From assembly GCA_958295725.1 (NCBI GenBank), contig OY282368.1:2564001-2628000 (forward strand): 64,000 nucleotides of DNA, given 5' to 3'. The position numbers and the translations under genes are program-made. Shown here piece by piece: positions 26,733 through 38,362 of this stretch (position 1 is the stretch's first letter; each line of letters opens with the position of its first letter). The DNA comes from an uncultured Alphaproteobacteria bacterium (lineage in GTDB: Bacteria; Pseudomonadota; Alphaproteobacteria; UBA2966). The notes under the pieces were generated by a model. The model was not told where the DNA came from, searched no databases, and saw only the letters and a list, made by a program, of their open reading frames with translations.

Positions 26733-27860
26733 ATGACGGCGCAGACGGATCACGACACGGACGCGCGTTCCTGGCTTCGTCCGAGCGTTCGCGGCCTTCC
26801 GCCCTACGAAGGACCGAAGACGGCGGCCGATGTCGGCGCGGGCAAGGCGCGCCTCCTGCACCTGAACGAAAGTCCCTACCCCCCCTCGCCCAGGGCCATC
26901 GAGGCGATCCGGAATTTCGGCGACCGCCTCAACCGTTACCCGGACATCCATGCGCGAGCCCTGGCGGACGCCCTTTCGGCGCGGACGGGCATGCCCGCCG
27001 ACCGGATCGTCTTCGGAGCCGGCGCCGACGAACTCGTACAACTCGTCTGCGGGATAACCACCGGCCCCGGAGACGCCGCGGTCATGCCCTGGCCGACGTT
27101 TCCCCGGTACGCGTCGACGACCCGGATCGCAGGCGGCGCGGCGATCAAGGTGCCCCTCGACGATCGCGGCGCCAACGACGCGGAGGCCCTGGTCGCCGCG
27201 GTCGACGACCGGACGCGCGCGGTGTGGTGCTGCACGCCCAACCCGCCGTCCGGCGGCATGATGGACGCGCCGGCCCTGCGCCGGCTCGCGGCGGGCGTGC
27301 CGGAGAACGTGCTGCTCGCCGTCGACGAGGCCTATCACGAATACGGGCGACACGCGGGCGGACCGGACGTGCTGGCGGCGCTCGGGGACCGGCGCGGCCC
27401 GTGGCTGGTCCTGCGGACGTTCTCCAAGGCCTACGGCCTCGGCGCCGTGCGGATGGGGTATGCGCTCTGCGGTTCGACCGAGGTCGCGGAAGCGCTGCGT
27501 AAGACCAAGTTGCAGTACAACGCCAACGCGCCGGGCCAGGCCGCCGCCCTCGCCGCCCTGGAGGACGACGCCTATCTGCGCCGGACCCTGGACCTGACGG
27601 CCGCCGAGCGGACGCGGCTCGCGGACGGCCTCGCGGCCCTGGGCCTGAAACCCCTGCCGACCGCGGCGAACTTCGTTTCCGCGGAACTGCCTTGCGACGC
27701 GGCCGAGGCCATGCAGGCCCTCGCCGACCGCGGCATCCTGACGCGGAGCTGGCGCGACCCCGGTCATCCCCGCCACATCCGCGTCACCGTGGGCCTGCCC
27801 GACGATACCGACGCCGTGCTGGCGGCTCTGAAGGACATCCTGGAGGACCCGCGCCGATGA
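26733..27860 (+). CDS. Histidinol-phosphate aminotransferase-like class I/II aminotransferase
   Basis: A 375-residue PLP enzyme of fold type I. It shows LHLNESPYPPSP and NRYPD at the N-terminus, FGAGADELV, TPNPPSGG, VDEAYHEYG and the PLP Lys K232 in TFSKAYGLGAVRMGYA. This is the HisC/CobD-like group. Its stop overlaps the start of a split ThDP decarboxylase gene (ATGA), and no his gene is near, so it probably makes a 2-oxo acid for that decarboxylase rather than histidine. GGGAGGAT lies just before the ATG. Confidence 0.85.
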   Translation: MTAQTDHDTDARSWLRPSVRGLPPYEGPKTAADVGAGKARLLHLNESPYPPSPRAIEAIRNFGDRLNRYPDIHARALADALSARTGMPADRIVFGAGADELVQLVCGITTGPGDAAVMPWPTFPRYASTTRIAGGAAIKVPLDDRGANDAEALVAAVDDRTRAVWCCTPNPPSGGMMDAPALRRLAAGVPENVLLAVDEAYHEYGRHAGGPDVLAALGDRRGPWLVLRTFSKAYGLGAVRMGYALCGSTEVAEALRKTKLQYNANAPGQAAALAALEDDAYLRRTLDLTAAERTRLADGLAALGLKPLPTAANFVSAELPCDAAEAMQALADRGILTRSWRDPGHPRHIRVTVGLPDDTDAVLAALKDILEDPRR

Positions 27861-28378
27861 CCGCGGACGCCAACGGTTCGCTATCGGGCCGCGCCATCGT
27901 CGAGGCGATCAAGGCCGCCGGCGTCGAGTACGTGATTTCGGTCCCCGACATCGTGACCAGCGACGGCCTGCTCTGGCCGATTTCCCGCGACTCCGACCTC
28001 GCGCATATCCGGGTATGCAAGGAGGACGAAGGCGTGTCCATCTGCGCGGCGCTCGGCTATTGCGGCAAGCGCGCCCTGCTGCTGATCCAGAACACGGGAT
28101 TCTTCGATTCCATCAACGCCATCCGCGCCATCGCCGTGGAATACGGCAATCCGGTCTGCATGATGGTCGGGCTCCAGGGCAAGGAGCCGGACGTCCTCCC
28201 CGTCCGGTCGAACAAGGTGAGCGTGCGCATCGTCGAGCCCATGCTCGACGTCATGGGGATCGCGCGCCACTTCCTGCGGACGACGGCGGACGCGGACGCC
28301 ATCGCGCCGACGATCGGGGCCGCCTATCGGGACGACCGCCCCGTGTGCTTCGTCCTCGGACGAAGTCCCGCCGGATGA
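27857..28378 (+). CDS. ThDP-dependent decarboxylase, N-terminal (Pyr-domain) subunit, sulfopyruvate/phosphonopyruvate decarboxylase alpha-like
   Basis: A 173-residue protein equal to the pyrimidine-binding domain of ThDP enzymes: AIVEAIKAAGVEYVISVPD, VCKEDEGVSICAALGYCGKR with the catalytic Glu, and LLIQNTGFFDSINAI. Separate alpha and beta chains of this size occur in sulfopyruvate decarboxylase (ComD/ComE); phosphonopyruvate decarboxylase is the fused relative. The ATG overlaps the aminotransferase stop. It needs the beta chain encoded just downstream. Which 2-oxo acid is used is not known from sequence. Confidence 0.83.
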   Translation: MTADANGSLSGRAIVEAIKAAGVEYVISVPDIVTSDGLLWPISRDSDLAHIRVCKEDEGVSICAALGYCGKRALLLIQNTGFFDSINAIRAIAVEYGNPVCMMVGLQGKEPDVLPVRSNKVSVRIVEPMLDVMGIARHFLRTTADADAIAPTIGAAYRDDRPVCFVLGRSPAG

Positions 28379-28400
28379 GCCCGGGCGAACGGTGGTATCC

Positions 28401-28973
28401 ATGAAACGGATGAAACGCGACGCGGCGCTCGAGATCATCGCCGAACATGCGGGGGACAGCCTCGTGGTCGCGGCCTATCAGGCCGCCTTCGAGTGGATCG
28501 TCATCCGCCCGAGCGACCTCAACCTCGTCGCCACGGGCGCTATGGGCCAGGCCTCCTCGCATGGCCTCGGGCTCGCCATCGGCCGGCCCGACCGCAAGGT
28601 CCTCGTGCTGGACGGCGACGGCAGCCTGCTGATGAACCTCGGCTCCCTCGTGACCATCGCCGAGGCGGCGCCGGAGAACCTCTTCCATTTCGTGTGCAAC
28701 AACGGCGTCTACGAAGCCAACGGCAGCCATCCGACGCCCGGTTCCGGTACCGTCGATTTTCCCGGACTGGCCCGCGCGGCCGGCTATCGATCGGCGGCGG
28801 CCATCGACGACCTCGCCGATCTGGAATCGCGTATCGGCGACGTGCTCGGCGGGCGGGGCCCCGTGTTCGTCGACCTCCGGGTCGAACAGGGCGAAGCCTA
28901 CCCCCAGGATTACGCCTACATGCACGGCGCCGGGCACCGCGCCGCCTTCAAGGCCGCCCTTCGCGCCTCGTAG
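28401..28973 (+). CDS. ThDP-dependent decarboxylase, C-terminal (PP-domain) subunit, sulfopyruvate decarboxylase beta-like
   Basis: A 190-residue protein with ATGAMGQASSHGLGLAIG and the ThDP diphosphate/Mg2+ motif LDGDGSLLMNLGSL followed by FVCNNGVYEANG. It completes the active site with the preceding alpha chain, 22 bp upstream. Three consecutive genes (aminotransferase, alpha, beta) would turn an amino acid into the aldehyde one carbon shorter. Cysteate to sulfoacetaldehyde, or a phosphonate analogue, is a reasonable guess by family. ATG 28401 was preferred; a GTG three codons earlier is possible. Confidence 0.83.
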   Translation: MKRMKRDAALEIIAEHAGDSLVVAAYQAAFEWIVIRPSDLNLVATGAMGQASSHGLGLAIGRPDRKVLVLDGDGSLLMNLGSLVTIAEAAPENLFHFVCNNGVYEANGSHPTPGSGTVDFPGLARAAGYRSAAAIDDLADLESRIGDVLGGRGPVFVDLRVEQGEAYPQDYAYMHGAGHRAAFKAALRAS

Positions 28974-29060
28974 GACGGTTCCGGTCCGCCCGGAACGCTC
29001 CCGCGTTCCCCGCCGTCCGCGGCCCGTATCGTCCGCGGCCCCGACGCGGGCGCGGTCTCT

Positions 29061-29927
29061 CTACGCCAGACCCATCTGCGCCAGGATCGCCCCGGTCAGG
29101 GGATGCCTGGGGTCGGCCAGCCGGTCCGTGACGTCGAAATGGTTGTCGGCATCCATCTCCAGGTACTCGGTCTCGAGGCCGTGCTCCTGGCACTTTCGCG
29201 CGAAGTCTCTCGATTGCCGCCTGAACGACTCCGACTCGCCGCCGCCGACCGCGCAGACGACCGGCCCGTTGAAGCGCAGCGGCAGGTGCTGCGGACTGTT
29301 GGCGGCCGCGGTCTCGGCCGTGAGCCGGATATCCTCCTGAAGGTCCGTGTGGCGGTGTGGCTCGATGTCGAAAACGCCGCTGATCGGAACGGCGCCCCTG
29401 ACCAGATCCGCCGGAAGCCCGTGATCGGACGACCAGTCGGTCGCCATCATCATGCCGGTCAGGTGCCCCCCGGCCGAATGACCGCCGACATGAATGCGTC
29501 CCGGATCGCCGTTGTGATCAGCGATGTTGTCGAAGGTCCAGACAAGGGCGCGCCGCACCTGATCCACGATGTCCGGGATCGTGACGCCGGGGCACAACTC
29601 GTACTCCGGGAGCACCGCGGCGGCGCCGGCGGCGATCATCGGCTCCACCGCCTCGCTGTAGATGTTCTTGTCCATGGCCCGCCAGTAACCGCCATGAATG
29701 AAGAAGAACACCGGCGCCCCGGGCCGGGCCGCGGGAAAGACGTCGAGGACCTGCCGCAGCGTGTCTCCATAGGGGATGTCCAGATGGCAGTCCAGACGCT
29801 GGCGGACCGCGGCGCTTCGTCGATTGCCCCCGTCGATGTACCCGTCGACGTCGTCTACCGTCAGGCGCGGCAGCCATTCGAGGTTGAGCCGATGGCGCTC
29901 CTCCCCGGACATGTTCCCGTAATCCAT
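29061..29927 (-). CDS. Alpha/beta hydrolase, arylformamidase (kynurenine formamidase)-like
   Basis: A 288-residue hydrolase with the oxyanion-hole motif FFFIHGGYWRAMDK, where HGGYW is typical of kynurenine formamidases, and the nucleophile elbow VGGHSAGGHLTG. A late acid/His pair lies in LEMDADNHFDVTDRL. The N-terminal YGNMSGEERHRLNLEW also fits. Family members hydrolyse N-formylkynurenine or other esters. No kynureninase or tryptophan dioxygenase gene is in the window, so a general esterase role is equally possible. Confidence 0.82.
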   Translation of the reverse strand: MDYGNMSGEERHRLNLEWLPRLTVDDVDGYIDGGNRRSAAVRQRLDCHLDIPYGDTLRQVLDVFPAARPGAPVFFFIHGGYWRAMDKNIYSEAVEPMIAAGAAAVLPEYELCPGVTIPDIVDQVRRALVWTFDNIADHNGDPGRIHVGGHSAGGHLTGMMMATDWSSDHGLPADLVRGAVPISGVFDIEPHRHTDLQEDIRLTAETAAANSPQHLPLRFNGPVVCAVGGGESESFRRQSRDFARKCQEHGLETEYLEMDADNHFDVTDRLADPRHPLTGAILAQMGLA

Positions 29928-29980
29928 ATCGTCGTTTCCCCTGTCGTCGGCGAGCGCGATCGCCCGCTTTTGTTAGCGCA

Positions 29981-30418
29981 TCAGCCGCCGCCGAACAATT
30001 CGTCCGCCCGGCGCTCGAAGGCGTGAACCATGACCTTGACCGCCTCGCCGAAGACCCGTCCAACCAGGGCCTGAAGGACGCGGGACCGGAATTCGAAGTC
30101 GACGAAGAAGTCGATGACGCAGGAATCGGGACCTTCGGGGGCGAATGTCCAGTGATTGTTCAAATAGCGAAACGGCCCTTCCGCATAGGTCACGTCGATA
30201 CGGTCGGGACGGTTCAGCACGACCGTGGACGTGAAGCGTTCACGAAACATCCGGTACCCGATGACGAGATCGGCCACGATCAGGTCTCCCTCGCGCCGGC
30301 GGATCCGGGCATCCACGCACCAGGGGAGGAACTCCGGGTACTTCTCCACGTCCGCCACGAGATCGAACAGCTGCTCGGGCGGATGGTGGAGAACCCGCAC
30401 TTCCGCGTGCGTCGGCAT
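29981..30418 (-). CDS. ratA: RatA/COQ10-like polyketide cyclase (START-fold) protein
   Basis: A 145-residue START/SRPBCC-fold protein: LFDLVADVEKYPEFLPWC at the N-terminus is the hallmark of the RatA/COQ10 group, with GPFRYLNNHWTF and VIDFFVDFEFRS following. COQ10 homologues bind ubiquinone and aid its delivery to respiratory complexes; in E. coli RatA was reported to inhibit ribosome association. It lies six bases after lipA on the same strand, the usual alphaproteobacterial order. The ubiquinone-chaperone role is the likelier here. Confidence 0.87.
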   Translation of the reverse strand: MPTHAEVRVLHHPPEQLFDLVADVEKYPEFLPWCVDARIRRREGDLIVADLVIGYRMFRERFTSTVVLNRPDRIDVTYAEGPFRYLNNHWTFAPEGPDSCVIDFFVDFEFRSRVLQALVGRVFGEAVKVMVHAFERRADELFGGG

Positions 30419-30424
30419 CCAGGT

Positions 30425-31405
30425 CTAGGAAGGAGACGGGCCCGGCGGCCTCGTGTCTGCCGGCGTCCCGTCCCGCGACGCCCGCAACCTCTCGAAGTCG
30501 TCGCCCGCGTGATAGGACGACCGCGTGAGCGGCGAGGCCGACGCCATCAGGAATCCCTTGGCCCGGGCCGCGGTCTCGTAGCGCCGGAATTCCTCCGGCA
30601 CGACGAACCGGTCGACGGGCGCGTGCCGCGGGGTCGGCTGGAGGTACTGTCCGATCGTCATGAAATCGACGTCGGCGGACCGCATGTCGTCCATGACCTG
30701 CATGACTTCCGCGTAGTCCTCTCCGAGGCCGACCATCATTCCCGATTTGGTGAAGATCGACGGATCGAGCTGCCTGACCCGGTCCAGCAGCCTCAGCGAA
30801 TGGAAATACCGCGCGCCCGGCCGGATCGTCGGATAGAGGCGCGGCACCGTTTCCAGATTGTGGTTGTAGACATCCGGCCGCGCCGCCACGACCGCCTCGA
30901 CGGCGCCGGGCTTGCGCAGAAAATCGGGGGTGAGCACCTCGATCGTGGTATCCGGCGCATGATCGCGGATCGACCGGATGACCTTCACGAACTGGCTGGC
31001 GCCTCCGTCGTCCAGATCGTCCCGGTCGACGGACGTGATCACGATATGATCGAGCCCCAGGGCCGCCGCCGCGCGTCCGACGTTCTCGGGTTCCGCCGGG
31101 TCGACCGCGTGGGGTCGGCCGGTCGCGACGTTGCAGAAGGCGCACGCCCGCGTGCAGGTGTCGCCGAGAATCATCACCGTCGCGTGCCCTTGCGCCCAGC
31201 ATTCCCCGATGTTGGGGCAGGCGGCTTCCTCGCACACGGTGTTCAATCGCAACTCGCGCATCAGCGCGCGGGTCGCGCGGTACTCGGCGGACGTCGGCGC
31301 CTTCACCCGGATCCACGGCGGCTTGCGCGGGGACGGGCTCTCCCGACGGTCGCGCTTCTCCGGGCGTCGCGACGCGGCGACGTCGCCGTTCGTGTCGTTT
31401 GTCAT
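30425..31405 (-). CDS. lipA: Lipoyl synthase
   Basis: A 326-residue radical-SAM enzyme. The auxiliary cluster motif [12 protein letters not shown] and the radical-SAM motif [10 protein letters not shown] are intact, with [24 protein letters not shown] and SGMMVGLGE downstream. It inserts two sulfurs into octanoyl groups on lipoyl domains, here presumably those of the pdhB and pdhC products encoded immediately upstream. ATG at 31405 was chosen; a GTG four codons earlier is possible. The 16-bp gap to pdhC implies cotranscription. An lpdA gene, often found between pdhC and lipA in relatives, is absent. Confidence 0.95.
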   Translation of the reverse strand: MTNDTNGDVAASRRPEKRDRRESPSPRKPPWIRVKAPTSAEYRATRALMRELRLNTVCEEAACPNIGECWAQGHATVMILGDTCTRACAFCNVATGRPHAVDPAEPENVGRAAAALGLDHIVITSVDRDDLDDGGASQFVKVIRSIRDHAPDTTIEVLTPDFLRKPGAVEAVVAARPDVYNHNLETVPRLYPTIRPGARYFHSLRLLDRVRQLDPSIFTKSGMMVGLGEDYAEVMQVMDDMRSADVDFMTIGQYLQPTPRHAPVDRFVVPEEFRRYETAARAKGFLMASASPLTRSSYHAGDDFERLRASRDGTPADTRPPGPSPS

Positions 31406-31421
31406 GTCCGTTCGCACCCCG

Positions 31422-32708
31422 CTACAGGAGCATCGTCACGGGATCTTCGACGAACCCCTTGAACGCGGCCAGCAACCGCGCCCCCACCGCGCCATCGACC
31501 ACCCGGTGATCGCACGAAAGGGTACAGCTCGTCACGGTCGCCACGTTCAACGCCCCGTCCTTGACCACCGGACGCGGCTCGCCCGCGCCCACGGCGAGAA
31601 TCGCGGATTGGGGCGGATTCACGATCGCACTGAACTCCCGAACGCCGAACATGCCGAGATTCGAGATCGAGAACGTGCCGCCGCGATATTCCTCGGGCCT
31701 CAACCCGCCATTCCGCGCGCGGGCCGCGAGGTCCCCCATCTCCGCCGAAATCTCTCGCAGGCCTTTCCGGTCGGCGTTCCGGACGATGGGGGCGATCAAA
31801 CCCGCGTCGGTCGCCACGGCGACGGAGATGTCCACGGAGCCGTATCGGATCATGCCGTCGTCGGACCAGCTCGCGTTGGCGTCCGGGGTCTCGCGCAGCG
31901 CCAGGGCCGCGGCCCGAACGACGAAGTCGTTCACCGAGATCCTGTGGTCGGCGCCGTCACGCTCGTTGAATTCGCGCCGCATGGCCAGGAGGCGATCGAT
32001 CTCGCAGTCGACCGTCAGGTAGAAGTGGGGAACCGTCCGCTTCGACTCCGAGAGCCTGCGGGCGATCGTCTTCCGCATGGCGGTGTGCGGGACGATCTCG
32101 CTCTCGCCGGCGGGCGGCGACGGAGCCCGAGAGGGAGCCTCGTCCACGGTCGCCCGGGAGGCCGCGGCCCGAGGCGTCGGCGCGACCTGGGGCGCCCTCC
32201 CCGAAAGCGCCGCCTCGATGTCGGTCTTCACGATCCTGCCGCCGGGACCCGTCCCCTGGATCGCCGAGAGGTCGAGGCCCGCCCTTTCCGCCATTCGGCG
32301 CGCCAGCGGACTCGCGAGAATCCTTTTGGCGGAGCTCTCCGGACGGCTCCGCCGGGGAGTGGACCCGGGTGTCGCGGCGGGCGACGGAGCCGGCATCCGC
32401 CGTGCCGCCTCGGGCGCCGGCATCGCGGGCGCCGGCTGAAAACCGTCGAGCGCGGCGGCGTCCTCCCCATCTCCGAGCAGGACCGCGATCGGCTGGTTCA
32501 CCGGGACGCCTTCCGTCCCTTCGGCCACGAGAAGCCGTCCCACGAGACCCCCGTCCACGGCCTCCAGCTCCATCGCCGCCTTGTCCGTTTCGACCTCGGC
32601 GATGACGTCGCCCGCCGATACGCTGTCGCCTTCCTTGACGAGCCAGCGGGCGAGCGTCCCTTCCGTCATCGTCGGCGACAGGGCCGGCATGGCGACGGTC
32701 GTCGGCAT
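31422..32708 (-). CDS. pdhC: Pyruvate dehydrogenase E2, dihydrolipoamide acetyltransferase
   Basis: A 428-residue E2. The N-terminal lipoyl domain has the modified Lys K43 in [10 protein letters not shown] Pro/Ala linker leads to a peripheral-subunit-binding domain ([21 protein letters not shown]). The acyltransferase core ends with [16 protein letters not shown], giving the catalytic HxxxDG. It transfers the acetyl group to CoA and forms the complex core. It sits in pdhA-pdhB-pdhC-lipA-ratA order with gaps of 6-16 bp. Its lipoyl domain is strikingly like that of pdhB. Confidence 0.95.
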   Translation of the reverse strand: MPTTVAMPALSPTMTEGTLARWLVKEGDSVSAGDVIAEVETDKAAMELEAVDGGLVGRLLVAEGTEGVPVNQPIAVLLGDGEDAAALDGFQPAPAMPAPEAARRMPAPSPAATPGSTPRRSRPESSAKRILASPLARRMAERAGLDLSAIQGTGPGGRIVKTDIEAALSGRAPQVAPTPRAAASRATVDEAPSRAPSPPAGESEIVPHTAMRKTIARRLSESKRTVPHFYLTVDCEIDRLLAMRREFNERDGADHRISVNDFVVRAAALALRETPDANASWSDDGMIRYGSVDISVAVATDAGLIAPIVRNADRKGLREISAEMGDLAARARNGGLRPEEYRGGTFSISNLGMFGVREFSAIVNPPQSAILAVGAGEPRPVVKDGALNVATVTSCTLSCDHRVVDGAVGARLLAAFKGFVEDPVTMLL

Positions 32709-32717
32709 TTCGCTCTC

Positions 32718-34100
32718 TCAGGACCCGCGGAACACGGATCTGGCGGCCTCGGCGATACCCTCCGCCTGCGGCAGGGCGAGCCGCTCGAGATTGGCGGCGT
32801 AGGGCATCGGCACGTCCTCGCCGCTGACGCGCGCGACGGGCGCGTCGAGCCAGTCGAACGCCTGTTCCATCAGACGCGCGGAGATCTCGGCGCCGATCCC
32901 GCAGGTCCCCCAGGCCTCCTCGACGGTCACCAGCCGATTGGTCTTCTTGACGGAGTCGACGATGGTTCCGGTATCCATGGGACGCAGCGTCCGGAGGTCG
33001 ACGACCTCCGCGTCGATCCCCTCCGCCTCGAGCGCCGCCGCGGCCCGCAGGGACTTCTCCACTCCCATCGAATAACTCACGATCGTGACGTCCGCGCCTT
33101 CGCGGACCACGCTGCTCCGGCCGATGGGAACGACGAAATCGTCGAGGATCGGCACCTCTCCCGAACGCCCGTAAAGAAGCTCGTTCTCGAGGAAGACGAC
33201 GGGGTTGGGGTCGCGAATGGCCGCCTTCAACAACCCCTTGGCGTCCGCCGCGAAACAGGGCGCCACGACCTTGAGGCCCGGGACATGCGCGTACCAGGCG
33301 GCGTAGTCCTGGCTGTGCTGGGCGGCGACGCGCGACGCCGGGCCGTTGGGGCCGCGGAACACGATGGCGCAGGTCATCTGACCGCCGGACATGTACAGGG
33401 TCTTGGCGGCGGAATTCACGATCTGATCGATGGCCTGCATCGAGAAATTGAAGGTCATGAACTCGACGATGGGGCGCAGGCCGTTGAAGGCCGCCCCGAC
33501 GCCGACCCCGGCGAACCCCTGCTCCGTGATGGGCGTATCGATCACGCGCCGGGGGCCGAATTCATCGAGCAGGCCCTGGCTGACCTTGTAGGCGCCCTCG
33601 TACTCGGCGACCTCCTCGCCCATCAGAAACACCTTCGGATCCCGGCGCATCTCCTCCGCCATGGCATCGCGGAGCGCCTCGCGCACAGTGAGCGAGACGG
33701 TTTCCGTGCCCACCGGCACGCCGGCGTCGGGCGGCCGCGCCGCCTCGGGCCGCGCGGGCCTGGCCGTTCCCGGCTTTCCGGCCGGCGCGGACCCCTCGCC
33801 GGCTCTCGCCACGGTCGGGGCGGACGCGGGAACGGGAGTGAGAGCGGCCGCGCTCTCCCCTTCGGCCAACAGTATGGCGATGGGCTGGTTGACCCGGACA
33901 CCGTCCGTTCCTTCCGGGATCAGCAGTTCGCCGATCTCTCCGTCGTCGACGGCTTCGAGCTCCATCGTCGCCTTGTCGGTTTCGATCTCGGCGAGGACGT
34001 CGCCCGAGGTCACCGAGTCGCCTTCCTTGACGAGCCACCGCGCGAGGGTGCCTTCGATCATCGTCGGCGACAGGGCGGGCATCAGGAGCTCGGTAGGCAT
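32718..34100 (-). CDS. pdhB: Pyruvate dehydrogenase E1 beta with N-terminal lipoyl domain
   Basis: A 460-residue protein. Residues 1-80 form a lipoyl domain (K43 in IETDKATME) followed by a Pro/Ala/Gly linker to about 135, then the E1 beta transketolase fold ([72 protein letters not shown]). A lipoyl domain on E1 beta is characteristic of alphaproteobacterial complexes. With pdhA it decarboxylates pyruvate and acetylates lipoyl arms. Confidence 0.95.
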   Translation of the reverse strand: MPTELLMPALSPTMIEGTLARWLVKEGDSVTSGDVLAEIETDKATMELEAVDDGEIGELLIPEGTDGVRVNQPIAILLAEGESAAALTPVPASAPTVARAGEGSAPAGKPGTARPARPEAARPPDAGVPVGTETVSLTVREALRDAMAEEMRRDPKVFLMGEEVAEYEGAYKVSQGLLDEFGPRRVIDTPITEQGFAGVGVGAAFNGLRPIVEFMTFNFSMQAIDQIVNSAAKTLYMSGGQMTCAIVFRGPNGPASRVAAQHSQDYAAWYAHVPGLKVVAPCFAADAKGLLKAAIRDPNPVVFLENELLYGRSGEVPILDDFVVPIGRSSVVREGADVTIVSYSMGVEKSLRAAAALEAEGIDAEVVDLRTLRPMDTGTIVDSVKKTNRLVTVEEAWGTCGIGAEISARLMEQAFDWLDAPVARVSGEDVPMPYAANLERLALPQAEGIAEAARSVFRGS

Positions 34101-34106
34101 CGCCGC

Positions 34107-35180
34107 TCACCCGTGGCCCCGGGCCTCGACCAGGACATCGGCATGGAGTTCCGAGGGATCGGGTTCCGGACTCTCTTGCGCGAACGTCGCGGCCTCGGCC
34201 ACCACGTCCCTGACCTCCCTGTCGATGTCCCTCAAAGCGTCCTCGTCCGCCAGCCCCGCCTTCAGTATGAGATTCCGCGCATGATCGATGGGGTCCCGTT
34301 CCTCCCGGACCTTCCGCACCTCCTCGCGGGATCTGTACTTGGCCGGATCGGACATCGAATGGCCCCGATACCGGTACGTCTTCATCTCGAGGAGGATCGG
34401 TCCGTTGCCGTCCCGGCAATGCTTGACGGCCCGGTCGCCGGCTTCCTTGACAGCCAGCACGTCCATGCCGTCGACCTGCTCGCCCCGGATGGCGAAGCTC
34501 TCGCCGCGCCGATACAGCTCCGTTTGCGCGGAAGATCGCGTCACCGAAGTCCCCATCGCGTACTGGTTGTTTTCCACCACGAACACGACCGGCAGGCTCC
34601 ACAGCTCGGCCATATTGAACGATTCGTACACCTGGCCCTGGTTCGCGGCGCCATCTCCGAAATAGGTCAGGACGATGTTGTCGGTGCCGTTGTACTTCTC
34701 CGCGAACGCCAGACCCGTGCCCAGGGGAACCCAGGCGCCGACGACACCGTGCCCGCCGTAGAAATTCCTCTCCTGGGAGAACATGTGCATGGAGCCGCCC
34801 TTGCCCTTCGAGTAACCGCCGGCGCGCCCGGTGAGTTCCGCCATGACGCCCTTGGGATCCATGCCGCAGGCCAGCATGTGACCGTGGTCGCGATAGCCGG
34901 TGATGACGCGGTCGTTCTCCGAGATGGCCGCCTGAAGGCCCACCACGATCGCCTCCTGACCGATGTAGAGATGGCAGAACCCGCCGATCAGTCCCATGCC
35001 GTACAACTGACCCGCGCGCTCCTCGAAACGCCGGATCAGGAGCATCAAGCGGTAATGATCGAGCAGTTCGCCGGAGACCGCCGGCGACTTCCCGGAGCGA
35101 CGGGCGCCGCCGCGGCCCGCGCGCGTCGCGTTCGCGGCTTCCGCCCCGGCGTCGTTGTTCTTGGAGCGCGTCCGCGCCAT
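34107..35180 (-). CDS. pdhA: Pyruvate dehydrogenase E1 alpha
   Basis: A 357-residue E1 alpha. A basic N-terminal tail precedes LLDHYRLMLLIRRFEERAGQ. The ThDP motif is GDGAANQGQVYESFNMAELW...NNQYAMGTS, and the conserved phosphorylation-loop-like YRYRGHSMSDP is present. ATG at 35180 has GAGGGGGG directly upstream and was preferred over an ATG at 35201. First gene of the pdh operon, 64 bp after ftsB. Confidence 0.95.
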   Translation of the reverse strand: MARTRSKNNDAGAEAANATRAGRGGARRSGKSPAVSGELLDHYRLMLLIRRFEERAGQLYGMGLIGGFCHLYIGQEAIVVGLQAAISENDRVITGYRDHGHMLACGMDPKGVMAELTGRAGGYSKGKGGSMHMFSQERNFYGGHGVVGAWVPLGTGLAFAEKYNGTDNIVLTYFGDGAANQGQVYESFNMAELWSLPVVFVVENNQYAMGTSVTRSSAQTELYRRGESFAIRGEQVDGMDVLAVKEAGDRAVKHCRDGNGPILLEMKTYRYRGHSMSDPAKYRSREEVRKVREERDPIDHARNLILKAGLADEDALRDIDREVRDVVAEAATFAQESPEPDPSELHADVLVEARGHG

Positions 35181-35244
35181 GGCCCCCCTCAACCAGGACA
35201 TCCCGAAAAGCGCCGCCGACCGGCCCCATCGGTCGATCGCGCCC

Positions 35245-35556
35245 TCAACGAGTCAGGAATATGAGCTCGTCGGGATGCGCGAGGCCCAGGACGATACGGG
35301 CGCGTTCATCGAGCATATCACGGTCCAGACCGTCCGGGCGCAAGAGAGAGACCTGATGCTCCAACCGCTCTCGTGCCGCGCGCGCCGTGCGCAGTTCCAC
35401 TTCCACCCGGTCGATGCGCTGATTCAACAGGCTCCAGGCCGCGAGGCCACGGTCGCCCTGAACGGTGTGATACCCGATGTAGGCGATGGTCGCGACGCAC
35501 AGAAGCGGCATCGCGCAATGGCGAAGCCGGCGGGGCAGTTCGCGCGCGGGGATCAT
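35245..35556 (-). CDS. ftsB: FtsB/DivIC-family septum formation initiator
   Basis: A 103-residue bitopic protein: basic N-terminus, a transmembrane helix (CAMPLLCVATIAYIGYHTV), then a coiled coil (LNQRIDRVEVELRTARAARERLEHQVSLL) and the family-typical end LDERARIVLGLAHPDELIFL. It belongs to the divisome FtsQ-FtsB-FtsL complex. Location between eno and pdhA is conserved in alphaproteobacteria. Confidence 0.88.
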   Translation of the reverse strand: MIPARELPRRLRHCAMPLLCVATIAYIGYHTVQGDRGLAAWSLLNQRIDRVEVELRTARAARERLEHQVSLLRPDGLDRDMLDERARIVLGLAHPDELIFLTR

Positions 35557-35615
35557 GCCGTCACCGAATCACAGGCGATTCTTCGATGTCAAGGAAATTC
35601 CAGGTCGGCGGCCGA

Positions 35616-35672
35616 CTCCCCCGACAGGGGAACCGTTTACCCCCCTCGCAAGGGGAGGCCGGGAGGGGGGTG
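35616..35672. repeat. GC-rich double hairpin between eno and ftsB
   Basis: Two stems in tandem: TCCCC...GGGGA (35616-35632) and CCCCTCGCAAGGGG (35642-35655) followed by a G-run. Similar C-run/G-run hairpins recur at 41154-41205 and 55721-55761, always intergenic. They may be a dispersed repeat acting as a transcript 3'-end or pausing structure. No T-tract follows, so terminator activity is uncertain. Confidence 0.5.
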
Positions 35673-35692
35673 GATCGTCCCGGTCGCGCCCG

Positions 35693-37919
<2,227 letters not shown>

Positions 37920-38072
37920 ACGGCCTCCGTAACGAATTGTTTCAACTATATATTCTCGAACGCCGTCCGGGCCGCACCAACGCAAATCCCGACACTGCGA
38001 ACGGGAACGGACAGGAACAGGCGGGAACGTATCACACTTGCGGACGGGACCGCGACGGCCTACCTTCGGGGC

Positions 38073-38336
38073 ATGGTCACGACCGCACCCGCACCCGGCT
38101 TCGACACGCTGACCTACGCGCGCCGCCTCAAGGCGGCCGGAGTCGACGAAGCCCAGGCCGAAGCGCACGCCGAAGCCGTCCGCGACGCCATCACGGAAGG
38201 CTCCGCCACCAAGGCCGACATCGCCCGTCTCGAGGCGAAGATCGACACCATCGCGGACAAGTTGATGCTTCGCCTCGGCGGTTTGGTCATCGCCGTCGGC
38301 GGTTTGATCGTCGCCGCCATCAAGCTGCTTCCGTAG
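38073..38336 (+). CDS. DUF1640 (CCDC90-like) coiled-coil membrane protein
   Basis: An 87-residue protein: [27 protein letters not shown] is the typical DUF1640 head, followed by a coiled coil with [19 protein letters not shown] and a C-terminal membrane helix ([19 protein letters not shown]). Relatives are common in alphaproteobacteria and related to mitochondrial CCDC90/MCUR1; bacterial function is unknown. First of three small plus-strand genes inserted in the kdsA-pyrG interval. Confidence 0.8.
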   Translation: MVTTAPAPGFDTLTYARRLKAAGVDEAQAEAHAEAVRDAITEGSATKADIARLEAKIDTIADKLMLRLGGLVIAVGGLIVAAIKLLP

Positions 38337-38362
38337 GCCGCGCCCGACCGGCGACCAGCCGC

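Noticed and set aside
26733-27860. Histidine biosynthesis gene hisC
   Set aside because: The fold and family fit, but it is coupled to a ThDP decarboxylase and no his genes are near, so the specific hisC name is not supported.
25360-28973. Allantoin/ureide degradation cluster
   Set aside because: Only one AllA-like protein is present, with no allantoinase, allantoicase or ureidoglycolate dehydrogenase gene; the family name alone does not establish the pathway.
31131-35264. A very long open frame on the plus strand opposite the pdh operon (about 1,377 codons)
   Set aside because: It mirrors pdhA-pdhB-pdhC-lipA, is rich in Arg, His, Gly and Pro, and shows no domain; GC-rich codon bias keeps the antisense frame open.
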